Below, one piece after another: positions 35,057-46,319 of a stretch of 64,000 nt of DNA. A program made the position numbers and the translations under genes. Position 1 is the stretch's first letter. Every line of letters starts with the position of its first letter. The notes under the pieces were generated by a model. That model was not told the origin of the DNA and did no database searches. It saw only the letters and a program-made list of their open reading frames with translations. This DNA comes from Collybia mongolica (taxonomy: Eukaryota; Basidiomycota; Agaricomycetes; Agaricales; Clitocybaceae), in contig JAAXNY010000012.1 of the NCBI GenBank assembly GCA_013420905.1, positions 620,001 to 684,000 on the forward strand. The letters run 5' to 3'.

Positions 35057-37251
35057 TCAATTCGGACAAGTGATGGCGCGGCAGTCGGCTGGTCCGGTGT
35101 ACCCATCTCACAAGGCCTATCCAAAACACAAACATACCCATCCACGTCAAGCGGTATATACTTGGATTACAGGGAACACAGGACAAAGAGCAAGAAGCCA
35201 CCTACACGAATCATATCGCGCTACGTGGCGGTAAGCCCTGTATCAACCACCTTGAAATCCTGATCCTGATCATGATCACAGACGATCATTGACGCCTTCA
35301 CCAGCTGGCAGCTGACGCCCCCACCGGCCTGATCCCAACAACTCCATCACATGTACAATTTAATTATACACACACATCTCTGCCAAGATCAGCCAAGTCA
35401 CAGGTTGGCTTTCCCCTCCATCCCATCCCATGGTCCCGTAATACATATAGAAGACATACAGACAAGCATCGCCCCATCCCATCCCATCCCATCCGGATAT
35501 CACGATCACCCATCAGATCTAAAACGTACAAAACCACCCCCAGTCATGATCCACACATCCGTTTGCGTGTCTAAATGAGTGATTCCCGGTCGGTCGGGAT
35601 ATATGTTATATGTCGCATACAGCAGGAATTGGGGCGCGTCGAGACTCGAGACTCGAGAGAGACGAAGTATCAAGGGGGTGGGGGGGTACATATTCCCCCC
35701 TATATCATTCCAACTTTGACCTCAACATGATGATGGAAAGTATATTCTCGGGGTAGCACTACCATAGATGGACAAACCTTCCTAAGGTTCACCTGGTGCT
35801 GCTCAGCAGGACACGCTCAGAGCCACATGCATATGTCCGCACGTACTCGAGTGCACTGCCAAGAACGGGCGAGTGTCATGGTCGCATGTACTTACTATGT
35901 AACCCTCGCAGACGAATAGTCTAAAAGACCTAGCCATACCCACCCAACACGGTATTTCCCGGAACATGGCAAGAAAAAAAAAAAAAAAAAAAAGAAACAT
36001 CGGTGATCGCACAAATGCGGATGTGGTGGTGTTTAGCATACCTGCCACAAGGCGTGATCATGCCAATGGCCCAGACAAGCCCCCTCAGGTACAAGTTTTC
36101 CTGTGTCTGTGGTATGTAAACCGACACCGGATGGAGCACTACGCAAAGACTATCGATCCAATGACACGGCCCGAACGGGGAACGCCCATCCTTCCTCACA
36201 GGGTTGATGGCACCCCAAGGGCAGTATCCGTATCTGGCGCTTTCCGGCCCGTCCAAGGCGACGCGACGCGACGCAGAGAGGTAAAGAACAGCGAGAGAAT
36301 GGCTTCGCGTGGACCCACCCATCACTACATCCTACATACACACATAGCTTGTCGAGACGGTGACTTCCCCCCGACCCCGCGATGCGCGATGTATCGTCGG
36401 GCAGGCTACACCTACATGACAACGCTAACGCCAACGCCAACACCACGCTGCTCCCCGCTTTCGAGATAGCCGGCAAGAGGCAAGAAGCAGGGGGGGGGGG
36501 GGAGATAAACCGCTTGGACGTACGAGATCTTGCAGGACTCAGCTGGCTGACTGACCGACCGAACGACCTGGTGCGCTGTGTGTGTCTCGTTAGCGAAGCC
36601 CAGCCCAGTGGAGAAACAGAGGTCTCAACCCACAGACGGATCAAACCAATTTAATCATAGAAATGTGGGGGGGGGGGGGGAGACGATCCCATAATGCATA
36701 AACACCCAATCCCGAATTCATCGCATCGCTTCGAATCGCAAGGGCAGGGGGCAGGTACCCGGCACCGACGTCGCGGGACCAAAACTCACCGACGCCGTAC
36801 TGTACCATACCATACAGTACGCTACAATACAATACAAAATACATATCATATCATATGCACATCCCAAAAGCACCCTCTCCGCGATCTCCGGGCTGGGTGT
36901 CGTACATACAATTGCAATTCATTGCTGGTCAGCCGCCCATCGATCGAACCCAGTTTTTGTTTGTTTTTTTTGTTTTTTTTTTTTACGTATGTCTCTGGGT
37001 AACCGGTATCAGCGACAGAAAGCGCCAGATCCTTTGATGCATACAGCATACAGTAACATATCCGCCGCCCTCCCCCCCCCCCCCCCCCATATCAGGAACT
37101 TCCTCCATACAAGTATCGTATATGTATAAGCGAGCGAGCGAACCTGATCTGCGGTCAAAGCGATATTGGGGGGTGTCAGGGTCAAGGTATGTGCATGAGA
37201 GCCCGCGTCAGGGAGGGACAGGCTGGGATAGATAGAACTTCCGAACGCGCT

Positions 37252-37277
37252 TGTCAGTTGTCAGTTGTCAGTTGTAA
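37252..37277. repeat. TTGTCAG heptanucleotide repeat
   Basis: Three perfect TTGTCAG copies followed by a degenerate one. Confidence 0.75.
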
Positions 37278-38613
37278 CTTGTCAGTGTGTCACGGGGCAT
37301 TTCGCTTAACGCCACGATCCAGGTTCGCCAGCCTAAGAAATGAAATTTTGTTTTAGATATCTCGTGCGTTATTCATATGTATTATGGCCGAAGGGTCGAC
37401 TTGGGGGGGGGGGGGGGGAAGATCACATATGTATTTGGGGACGATCGAAACACCGCGTCGGTTTTTTTTTTTTTTTCGCAAGTTGATAAAAATGCAAGTT
37501 TGTATAGCATATATGTAAGCATGTGTAATGTGTCCGAACCATTGGGTATAGTTGAATGCGTTGAGGATGCCAAACGTTCGACGGATGTAAGTTTGAGTTA
37601 ACCACCCGGGACCCCTGACTGACTGAGGGTAAGGCTTAAACGGACAGACGTTAAATCGAGCACGCAATTCCCAAGTGCCAGGCGACCGGTGCCGATGAAC
37701 CCTCAAGCGCATGCCGTGAACCCACCCCGGGGTCATGCGATAAGGCCTCCGTCGCGGAAAAAGCGCGTGCGAACTTCCTCTCTTCTGACATCCTTGTCTC
37801 GCACAACCGCCGCACCTTGTCACAATCTGCCATCAAAACGCAGGCTCCCTGACCCTTGGAAATTTAAAAAAAGATCAACACGAACAAGTTGAGAACAGAC
37901 AGACAGATACATTTGACACATACACGTTAGAAGCTCATACTTAAAAGTTGACGTGCCGGGACCCGCCCTTTATTTGCCTGCTAGATAGATCCGTCGAAGG
38001 ACGACTATTGGTCCATACCCTGCTCCCGAGGTGATTGAGAGGAGAATGTCAACCTGCCAGTGCCCACTGCATCACGGATCGGACATGAGACAGCCTCTGG
38101 AAAGGTAAGAATAAACCTATCCAACTAATGGGTTGGGAAGATCAGCCGTGTATCGCGGAAAGGGAAGTCAATGGTGAGAAATTACTAAACCTGCATGCCG
38201 TACAAACACGGATGCATTATCGTTTACTCCCAAGATATAAACGTCGGGCTAGATGAAGAACAAAGCCCAGGCTGAGGCCTTAAAATTCTGCCCCTACTTA
38301 CTCTCCCGGCCTGACAGGCAAAGAATGTTAGCGATCGGTAAAGAATCGTTCTAGACAACTTGGAAGTTGGCCCCGAGATTGTTCCTGGAACGGAACATAT
38401 GTAGGATCGTTCAATGTTCATCCATGTGGCGAAATCAGGGGGATGATTCTGATTGCACCGCATTCCCTAACCAGTAAGAGATTGTGCAAGTTTGGTAATG
38501 TCTATAATCTGGGAGGTTAAGTTAGCGGAATACCGATCCATACAGGGTAGGCACCGCCTGGGTAAGCACCCGCCGGGTTCCTTGGTGTCTCGTTCCTCGC
38601 TGTTCCTTATACA

Positions 38614-38901
38614 ATGAATTCGGCTCACATTCCTAAACCAAAGATAGATTCGGTGCGTGTGCGAGGCCTGTATTATGAAATGGCAGCCATCCTTAGAACT
38701 GAGATAGAAGACAGCCCAGATGCGCTTGTATGTTTTAACAGGAGAAACAGTAATTCTGGAAGCACGTGGAGATTGACAGCGGCCAGAACAGTCTTAGCTA
38801 GGCGTTTTGATTCCAACTGCCAAAACCAAGATGTCGGCATAAACAATGACACTCACGAAAAGTCAGGATTCGCAACACTTTGGACGATCGTTAACATTTG
38901 A
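38614..38901 (+). CDS. Possible small hypothetical protein, 95 aa
   Basis: An ATG-initiated single-exon frame reading MNSAHIPKPKIDSVRVRGLY and ending TLWTIVNI. No domain, signal peptide or promoter motif was recognised. It sits about 250 bp past the 3' end of the minus-strand Dbr1 gene. It may be chance; the call is tentative. Confidence 0.2.
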   Translation: MNSAHIPKPKIDSVRVRGLYYEMAAILRTEIEDSPDALVCFNRRNSNSGSTWRLTAARTVLARRFDSNCQNQDVGINNDTHEKSGFATLWTIVNI

Positions 38902-39150
38902 TTGTGGGGAGAAATGCCTGATTGCGTGCCCCAACAGTCACAATTAATTGATATTTTCACTAATCCGGCCTTTTTGTTCGCGGATCGAGTCGTCTGGGGG
39001 AAAAAACGCATCTTCTCAGGGCCACACGTCCGACGAACCGACAAAGGCGCGGTAAGAACGGTGAGAACGGTGTCAGACGTCAAGTGGTCAGAACTGTCTC
39101 GATCGTAAACAGCTGCTAAAAGAAACTGGAATCATCATTGGGAGCTATTG

Positions 39151-40925
39151 CTACACCAAACTCGCCGGCATAGGCTGCGACCCCGGTGGGGGTGGATTGA
39201 TCTTGTTTACGAGTTCCAACATAGAGCAGAAAGCCTCAGTTTGAGGATTTGTGTACCACGGTGCTGAGTAGATAGAAGGTATTATTAGCCGAGAATATGC
39301 ACTGGCTCGTGAAATTGACACACGTTGTTGGTTCTTTGCGGACCCTTCTTTTCCAGGCCCAGGCGCTGTCTGTGCGAATGTTTGACACTCTGAGACTAGA
39401 AATTGTTCCCCCACCTTCCCCGGCACGTTTTGCATCACCCACTCAAGCTCCCTCGTAATCATTTCTCTCGCCTCAGCTTCTTCTGGGAATGTGCGCTGTA
39501 CTCGCGTCGTTGAGAGCCAGGGGTGGAAGGCTCGGGAAATAGCGAGCCATTCAGGATCGAAACTTAAGGTTGGTTGGTCCAAGTCATCGGAAGATGTATC
39601 ATCCGTCTCAAGGTCGATTACCTAGCCAAACGGATTTAGTGTTTTTCCAACGTGAAAGAGATAAAACTACCTCAAGGAATTGACGCCTTGGTAGGCATTT
39701 ATCGAGAGCAAGGAATTTAGTCGACGAAGGTGGGGGAGGAGGGGGGGGTGGAACAACTACCTCTTCTACTTCATCCTCTAGTGTTATCTCATCTGGATTT
39801 TGCGGAACGGAAGCCTGCGAGAGGGATGACTCTGTGACGTCTGCAACACGTTTTTGGGTGTCTGGCTCGTCCCCAAAGTCATCATCCCCGATGGCTATCT
39901 CGTCTGGATTCAGACCTTGAGCAGGTTCAGTCGCCACGCCCTCTTGTCCCCCATGGAAGACAGTCGCTTCATAACGAGTATGCAGGTGGGCAGAAAACCA
40001 CCATTCGGGCTTCAATGTTGTCAACAATCCCATCAGCGGCGGAGATCCGAGGCTGCCGCTGTCAATATCTGGACGCAAGAATTTCTTCCGACTGAGAAGA
40101 GCTTTGATGTCTCCATAATGTTCGATAGACTGGGGCCAATCATGCGAGAGAAAGATTCTCGCTGAAGAGAGCTGCGGAAGAGGTTATGCATGCTTCCCTG
40201 TCCGAATGATACGGAACGTACCAGTGATAGCTTTCGTACACAATACTCCCGAATGTGATATATGCTGCGAAGCATGCCAGAATCGTAGGGAATCTTCTCA
40301 TAGCTGCCTGCATGTCCCGTTAGCTAGAACGGCCTATCACAGTTCTGGGTTCATAACACACCTTTGTGGAAGTCATGGGATTTGAAAATATTCGAAGCTC
40401 CAGCAATCCGTACGCCGTTGACTTGAACACATCCCGCATGTCCCAGAAAGTATATTTTTGGTGCTAGCCATCCACCATGATACCTCGGATAAGTGTAAGC
40501 CAACGTCAATGACTGACATGGAAAGATCCTCGTACAACTCCCACATATAGTTGGATGCTTCATGATTTCCTCCTATCACTATCGTCAAAATTGGGGCCTT
40601 TTTCTCCCCGGTATAGTACCTTGACCAATAAGTGAGAATCATAATGACACCGGAACGGCAATCGCACACCCGCACCTACTTGTAAAAGTGTCTCAACTCC
40701 TTGTACTTGTCCGGAACGGCCATACATTGAAGATCCTGATGATTACGAACGGCCTGAAAATCTCCACAGATGAGTAGAAGATCGACCTTGTAGCTGTTCT
40801 TCGTTTCCAATTGATGGATATGACTATAAATTGCGTCGAGTTCGCCGTGGCAACATCCTTCAACTGCGATCTGAGGTATAGATTGAGGTCGATATAACTT
40901 CCAGCAGATCCAACCGTACCTTCAT
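39151..40925 (-). CDS. DBR1: RNA lariat-debranching enzyme Dbr1
   Basis: Metallophosphoesterase that cleaves the 2'-5' branch of excised intron lariats in the nucleus. Exons on the minus strand: 40925-40920, 40870-40680, 40619-40536, 40483-40362, 40307-40222, 40171-39671, 39621-39324, 39263-39151. Phases close exactly (466 aa). The first exon is only six bases (ATG AAG). Motifs in order: [14 protein letters not shown] (metal-binding Cys/His), [13 protein letters not shown] (GDFQ), [15 protein letters not shown] (GNHE), [35 protein letters not shown], and [11 protein letters not shown]. An acidic, proline-rich linker with a run of prolines ([15 protein letters not shown]) follows, then the DBR1 C-terminal domain ([34 protein letters not shown]). 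Length and order match fungal Dbr1. Apparently intact; fits the intron density of the genome. Confidence 0.96.
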
Positions 40926-40978
40926 CTTACGGACACGGTGTGTTGAACCCCCTATGAAAAATATGAACAGTCGCGAGA

Positions 40979-41410
40979 ATGGTGGAACGTGAGAAAACGA
41001 CAGCCGATAAGCGGACATATAACTTTAAGCGCTCAGCTATCAATCACGTGCATTTACAAATAATCCACGACTCCAAGAGAATTCAAAAACTAACCCTTGC
41101 AGCAGTACTAGTGACTTTTCGAGGTTTGTCCTCTCAAAAGTGGACAGGATACTGTCGATGGATCTCAAATCTCAAATTTATGCCCATATGTCAGACTCGG
41201 TACTGCGCGCCAATCAACGAAGGACAGGAATTCTCGTCCTGTACGCACTTTGAAGACGACACCAGTGTGATGCGAGACCTTGACGATGGAGGCATGGAAT
41301 ACTGCGGTGCTGGGATGATTAATGAGGTTGAACTAATAATCCGAAATCACAAAGGGTTCTCACCAAAATTCATTTCAGCAAGCAGTGGCGTACCCACGAA
41401 GGTTCGTTGA
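40979..41410 (+). CDS. Uncertain 143-aa ORF divergent from DBR1
   Basis: A single-exon ATG frame starts 54 bp from the Dbr1 start codon on the opposite strand: MVEREKTTADKRTYNFKRSA... ending GVPTKVR. It has seven cysteines, including CQTRYC, but no recognised domain, signal peptide or transmembrane span. If real it shares a bidirectional promoter with DBR1. Codon usage does not look strongly biased, so a chance frame is quite possible. Confidence 0.25.
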   Translation: MVEREKTTADKRTYNFKRSAINHVHLQIIHDSKRIQKLTLAAVLVTFRGLSSQKWTGYCRWISNLKFMPICQTRYCAPINEGQEFSSCTHFEDDTSVMRDLDDGGMEYCGAGMINEVELIIRNHKGFSPKFISASSGVPTKVR

Positions 41411-43023
41411 GACTATCAACCATTACGGCAACATCGGCACACGTCACGCCAATTAGCCAGCGCATCAAGGCGACCATATGAAGTGCAAAACCGTGAGTTT
41501 ACTTTAAAGACGATTTCAACTCCTTGGTTGTCTGCTCACAGGAGACTAAATAGGACAAGACCTACCCTCCAACATTACAACAGATGCCATTTTCAAGTTC
41601 AAATGACAAGCATGCAAATTTGTCCCTTGTTTTTCTCGGGCTCACTGACCAACGGGGATGGACTGTGGCGCGTTTCATAACGTATACACACGGAAGGGCT
41701 TCTGAATACTTCATCCGACTCTTCGATCGTTCAGAATCCCAACTGTGGTTGGTGTCATTAACCCACTTCCAGGTGGCTATTCAAAAGGTATCTGCATGAC
41801 AGGATTAATGTTCCAGGAAAGGAGATTCGCCGGTCGATTCTTCGTCTATCTCCTTATAAACTTGGATCGACATCGATTATTGGACTGCCACCTTAAAACC
41901 CAACCCCAGTGGGCTGTTGAGTTTATCCGATTCTGTGGCTAGGATTAGCGAAGGCAACACCAACGAACCGAGGTCAACGCATACGACCTCACGATCACCT
42001 ATCTAACACGGTGCCACACAGGTATTGTGGTGGCGATAAGCGCTTGACCACGTATCGTAAGTCGGAGTGATTATAAAGCCGAGGGTTCTAATACCGACGA
42101 CAGCTTCCGCCTCCTCAACGTGCGCCTGTTTAACACACCCAATCTCTACTTCATTCTGACAGTTGTGTTTGCAACAAATTGGTTATGTCATTCATATCCA
42201 AACATGTTTCGTGTCCCGGAGATTGGTCGATGTTCGGCTGTGGACTCAGAAGGCCAACATGGGGATTCTTCCGACGTTGTGATCGCCCCGGACTTGCTAT
42301 ATGTGAACAATCGATCTATCGTATCTATCGTCTTGAAGACGGAGGCGAGGAAAGTTGTTCCCGTCCTCGCCTGTGACGCCGCTTAGCATGTTTTCTTTTT
42401 CAATTTCCCTTTTGTCAGTGATAGCCCCGACCGCATTGTCCGTCCTAGAAATCTCCCCGGGCCCAAATGGGGGCATTTAACATTACAATTTTTTTTTGCC
42501 TAGGAAGGATACCAGGGAGCCACCTTCAATATTTACGAGAGGTGCGGTTCACTAGGACCTCTTGAATTAGGGCCTTCGACGTGGCCATATCTCCAATGCT
42601 CTGCGAGCCTCGGTCGTCCCCAGCGAGTTTGGACCACGGATTCCACATGCTGTCTTCAAATCCATGAGACTGCAAGATCATTGGGAAAGCCTTCCATGCT
42701 CAAAGGAACCTTCTATCTCATACCAGTAAACTTCCAAGCTGCAAAATGTGGTCCCCAACGCGACCGTCAGGACGTCAGGATGACCGAGATGGAAAGTTTT
42801 AGAATATTTTTGCGTCCTGCGTCGTCAAACACCAATACTTTCACCTCGCTTGTCAATGATTTCGAAACATCTGTGAGGTAAAGATCACCAGCACTGTTAA
42901 TCCGACATTTTAAACCCTGAAAGTTTTTCCGACTTTTGCATGCTCAGAATACGAGATTCATGACCAAAGGTTTATTTATGCAATCGTAAAATCCCATTGT
43001 CCCAATTTCATCTCCTACTATCC
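41411..43023. other. Intergenic, no gene seen
   Basis: About 1.6 kb. Short overlapping frames on both strands have no ATG-anchored coherent product. A TATAAAG at about 42071 is followed only by a frame lacking an ATG start. Confidence 0.45.
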
Positions 43024-43528
43024 TCACTGCTTATTATTATTGCTATTGTCACCGCTACCGTTGACCTTATGCTTAAAAACATCCCCAATTACGTTCTTGG
43101 CGATCGAGACCCAAAAAATGCTCCCTGTTAGAACTCATCATGGCCAAAGAAGGGACCCAAACTCACAGGAGAAGAACCCACGAGATTCCATATCCTCGCC
43201 GGTGAGGCCTCCTTCTTGGAGAACGTCAACCAATGCGCTAGTGATCTCACGCGCAGTTATTTGGCTCCCCTCGTAGCCAAAGTTGCGCGCGTCAACTTCG
43301 TCGTACACAAATTCACAAGCATCAATCTAGTCGTAGCCAAAGTCGCGGGCGTTGAGTTTGTCATACCCAAATCCCAAATTCTCTGGCTTCAAGTGCGTCG
43401 TATTCGAGGTCGCGCGCATCGATGGTGTCGTAGCTCAGATCACGGGCATTAATATATTCTGCAGCATGTATGGCCAGAGCCGGAGTGGCAAGAAGGGCGA
43501 AGAGAGCGAGTACAGTGGCGAATCGCAT
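43024..43528 (-). pseudogene. Secreted decapeptide-repeat protein gene, inactivated
   Basis: The start at 43528 encodes a clear signal peptide (MRFATVLALFALLATPALA). Six roughly ten-residue repeats follow, of the form ARDxxYDxID: ARDLSYDTID, ARDLEYDALE, AREFG..YDKLN, ARDFGYD, ACEFVYDEVD, ARNFGYE. After the repeats come SALVDVLQEGGLTGED and MESRGFFS. A 42-nt intron (43125-43166) precedes a last exon reading WVSIAKNVIGDVFKHK and ending NNNKQ at 43024. Two lesions break it: a 7-bp tandem duplication (CCCAAAT at 43366-43372 and 43373-43379, plus strand) shifts the frame inside repeat 3, and an in-frame TAG lies at 43327-43329 inside repeat 4. Otherwise the phases are consistent. The repeats lack KR/RR Kex2 sites. 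Function unknown; cell-wall, surface or signalling roles are speculation. Confidence 0.75.
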
Positions 43529-44410
43529 GTAAATACTTCAAAGCATTCCAGTTGTGAGGGTTTGTGTGAAGTTTTTTCAATCGAGGAAATGGTCCAGCCG
43601 TTTCTGGGGGGAAAGGTATTGTTCCCTGTTCAAATTAAGTACTTCTCAATGAGCGGCTCTCCTCCCATTAACTAGTTAATGACCGCGTCTCAACCCTCAC
43701 TGTTGGAATAATCAGTCATGCAGTCGGCAAAACCTGTTCACGCACCAGTCACTGTCGCTTCTTCCATTTATATAAACACGCACTTACATACACCTGAAAT
43801 ATCTTTAGGATTCCAAACAAAGTCGTTCAATCGCCAAGACCTAATGGCGGATTTTGAGGCTGACTATCAGAAAAAGTAGATGTAAAGCGAATGCGTTTTA
43901 AAGGTCGTTGTGTGAGTTTTAAATCTTCATCTGTATCAGTCTCCTGACCCAGGTTGTGCTGTCTTGCGCATCATTGCTATAATGCCCCTACCACCATCAG
44001 ATGATCGACACTCAAGGTTATAAATAGTCCCTTGGCGAGTCGTAGATTAGCAATGACGGTACTGACTCGATGATTAGTAGTCAAAAAAATTTAAGTATAT
44101 ACTACTACTTTAGTAGAATGACAAAGATGCGGTGTCTATGACCTACGAGCAACGACCACACAAAAAAATCCCAGTTGATCCATGTAAAGAGCACGCGCGC
44201 AACTCATTGTGCACAAGACAGATAGTAAACAATTGGAGAATCCTTTTCTTGAGAACCCCGATTGCACAAGAAGCGCATGGTGGCTCAAGTTGGATCTACA
44301 CAGTGAAATACTGAACTTCTGGCAGACTGTTTGAAGCCCAATTCGCGTCGCTGAAGTGTGATAAGTTTCCTAAAAGGGTCTGAATCATTAAAATCTTACC
44401 TCGATGCTTG
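43529..44410. other. Intergenic, no gene seen
   Basis: About 880 bp holding the 3' flank of the GNAT gene and the promoter side of the repeat-protein relic. It is AT-rich in parts, with a short TACTACTACTTTAGTAG imperfect palindrome near 44100-44116. Confidence 0.4.
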
Positions 44411-45264
44411 TCACAGATCTAGCCGATACTCAAGGAGGGTTACCTTGATTATTCCTTCTCGATAGAAATCTCGTCGGTCCTCAACCCATCCAAATTTCTG
44501 ATACATACGAATGGCCGCATGTTGATACTGGGTAGTACCAAGATAAACCGCGGGCATATGATGTTCTCGTGCATGAGCGACGAGTTGTTGGATGAGAAGG
44601 GCAGCGATACCAACCCGGCGGTGGTAAGGCGAGACAACCATCCGACGAAGTTCGGCACGCAGCCTTTCGCCTTTGAGGTGGCAATCTGCGATGTCTCGTA
44701 CAGCAATCGAAAAATATATGTGCGCGGAAAACCTACCCAATCCAACACACCCCACGATCTCAGGTTTACGACCGTCTGTATATTCCCTTTCAACGACCCA
44801 GAACCCACTTGGACCAGTAGGTGTCAGTTCTCCCTCACCGTCGGGATTAATGGGTTTCATGTGGTAGAAATTGGCTATATCTGCGAGATCGGCTTTGAGA
44901 GAGTTATTGCAGTAAGCGATGAAGGACTTGGAAATCATCCAGCGATATGTGAAGAACAGCGTCGCTGCGCCGGTCGACAAAGAGTATCCGATAATTCGCC
45001 ATTGAGGATAGTTCGCGATAAGAATGATGCTGGCGAAAACCAACATGTAGGCGAAGTAAGATGCTCGATCGCACAGGCTCTCTTGTAAAGCTATGCGACG
45101 TGGGGAACCAGCTAAGAGTATGATTAGAGTGAGTCATTGAGTTCACAATGACATAGGTACATACGTCCTCTCGCCATTCCAAGCATAAAAAGTTCCCGTA
45201 CATCGTCTGAGTCACCAGCCCGAAAGTTTCGAATTCGAACACCATTTTGCGATGGGAGGGTCAT
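44411..45264 (-). CDS. Membrane-anchored GNAT N-acetyltransferase, 249 aa
   Basis: Acetyl-CoA-dependent N-acetyltransferase of the GNAT superfamily; the substrate amine is unknown. Exons 45264-45165, 45111-44737 and 44685-44411 are in phase. Two hydrophobic segments at about residues 58-100 (YMLVFASIILIANY and IIGYSLSTGAATLFFTY) should anchor it in an internal membrane. The catalytic fold follows: FWVVEREYTDGRKPEIVGCV, then the acetyl-CoA pocket LRRMVVSPYHRRVGIAALL (R/Q-x-x-G-x-G/A type), HMPAVYLGTTQYQHAA and a terminal YQKFGWVEDRRDFYREG, with YRLDL at the C-terminus. The second intron (44686-44736) is 51 nt and has no in-frame stop, so its retention would add 17 residues. Its GT-AG ends and position between VGL and DCHLKG favour splicing. 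NAT8-like topology; a role in glycerolipid or peptide acetylation is inference. Confidence 0.88.
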
Positions 45265-46319
45265 TTTGTGGCTTTGGTAGAAGAACGAGTCAACGCAAGA
45301 CCAATGTAGCTTTAAACCTAGATCCCCTGGTTCCGAAAGCAGTGCCGGACGATAAGGTCGGATATTTTCATGTGCAGTGCGTGGTCAGATCTCTTGGTCT
45401 TGAGATAGGCCCCTGAAACCTTTGACGTGTGGTGAGGTGCGGTCGCGGGAGATTATAAACAAGGAGAATTGTTGACTATGGTACGTATCTGAGCGTATTG
45501 CGTAGTCGTTATGCGTTGAGCAGCTGGAGTGATATCCGTCGTTTCTGAGACTGATTTCAAGAAATCGGAAGTCGGAAGTGAGAAATTGTAATACTCATGC
45601 GGGATAAAGGATCCTGCGACATCCGACGATGACCTTTTTGAGGGACCGGCTAACTAATCCCCTTTCAAGTCCCTTTTCGGCGTTGCATATTAACCCCAAC
45701 GCGGAATGGCCTTCGTACTTATTGGTGATGGCGTATACTATCAATTGAAGACCCAATAGCGAATGAGAGCCTTCCTTGGGATACGTGGTAGCATGGTTCG
45801 GCAGTGACCAAATCCATGACGACAAGCGTGCACCAGATGTTGTGACCATATTGACACCCTGTTTAATGACTTCACTAGTATCTTGGGTTGTTCAGATGAT
45901 AGCATGTGGGCTACCTTATTCTTCTAAACTCCACTAATTCACACCGGGAGATGCTGCAATGGCGGCGGATACAAACTGGTTGGTCCTCGATAAGGTTAGA
46001 ACACCCATTGGGACGATTGATAAGAGTTTCTTGGTACCGGTAGAGCAAGCACCGAGATGAGCTGGCGAGGACTTCTATAGGTAATAATTATAATCTCACA
46101 AGTTCGGCGTTGGTAAATTGTTGTATGAATAGTGAGTACTAATGAGTACACAAGCTAAGGTTGGAAATTTGGGTTGGCGGTGAAGGTAGCGTTCCGAAAA
46201 GATCGGAGATGCCAGCCACATGATGGAACACGTGGCTAGATTCAACTTCCGAATTTGGTGGGGTGACGCGTCGACCAGTTGGCTTTTCTTTTCTCTTCAC
46301 AGTAACTATTGCCTTATTC
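45265..46319. other. Intergenic between divergent GNAT and BTB genes
   Basis: About 1.05 kb separating two divergently transcribed genes, so it should carry both promoters. No strong TATA box at a standard distance and no coding support. Confidence 0.45.

Larger units (their letters stand above)
31449..38613. other. 7-kb microsatellite-rich noncoding region upstream of the zinc-finger gene
   Basis: No gene is supportable across about 7 kb. The sequence is compositionally unlike the rest of the window: long C or G homopolymers (34213-34227, 36491-36502, 36667-36680, 37071-37088, 37403-37418), poly-A/T runs (31470-31480, 35972-35992, 37461-37475), and dinucleotide and longer tandem tracts. Long open frames exist on both strands only because simple repeats avoid stop codons. 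This is probably a very long promoter/5' leader of the zinc-finger gene, possibly with an unannotated noncoding transcript. Confidence 0.5.

Noticed and set aside
37252..37277. Short spaced repeats considered as a CRISPR-like array
   Set aside because: The units are contiguous heptamers without spacers in a fungal genome; a simple microsatellite.
42120..42386. 88-codon frame with hydrophobic N-terminus
   Set aside because: It has no ATG start (begins GTG) and no domain; unlikely as a eukaryotic gene.
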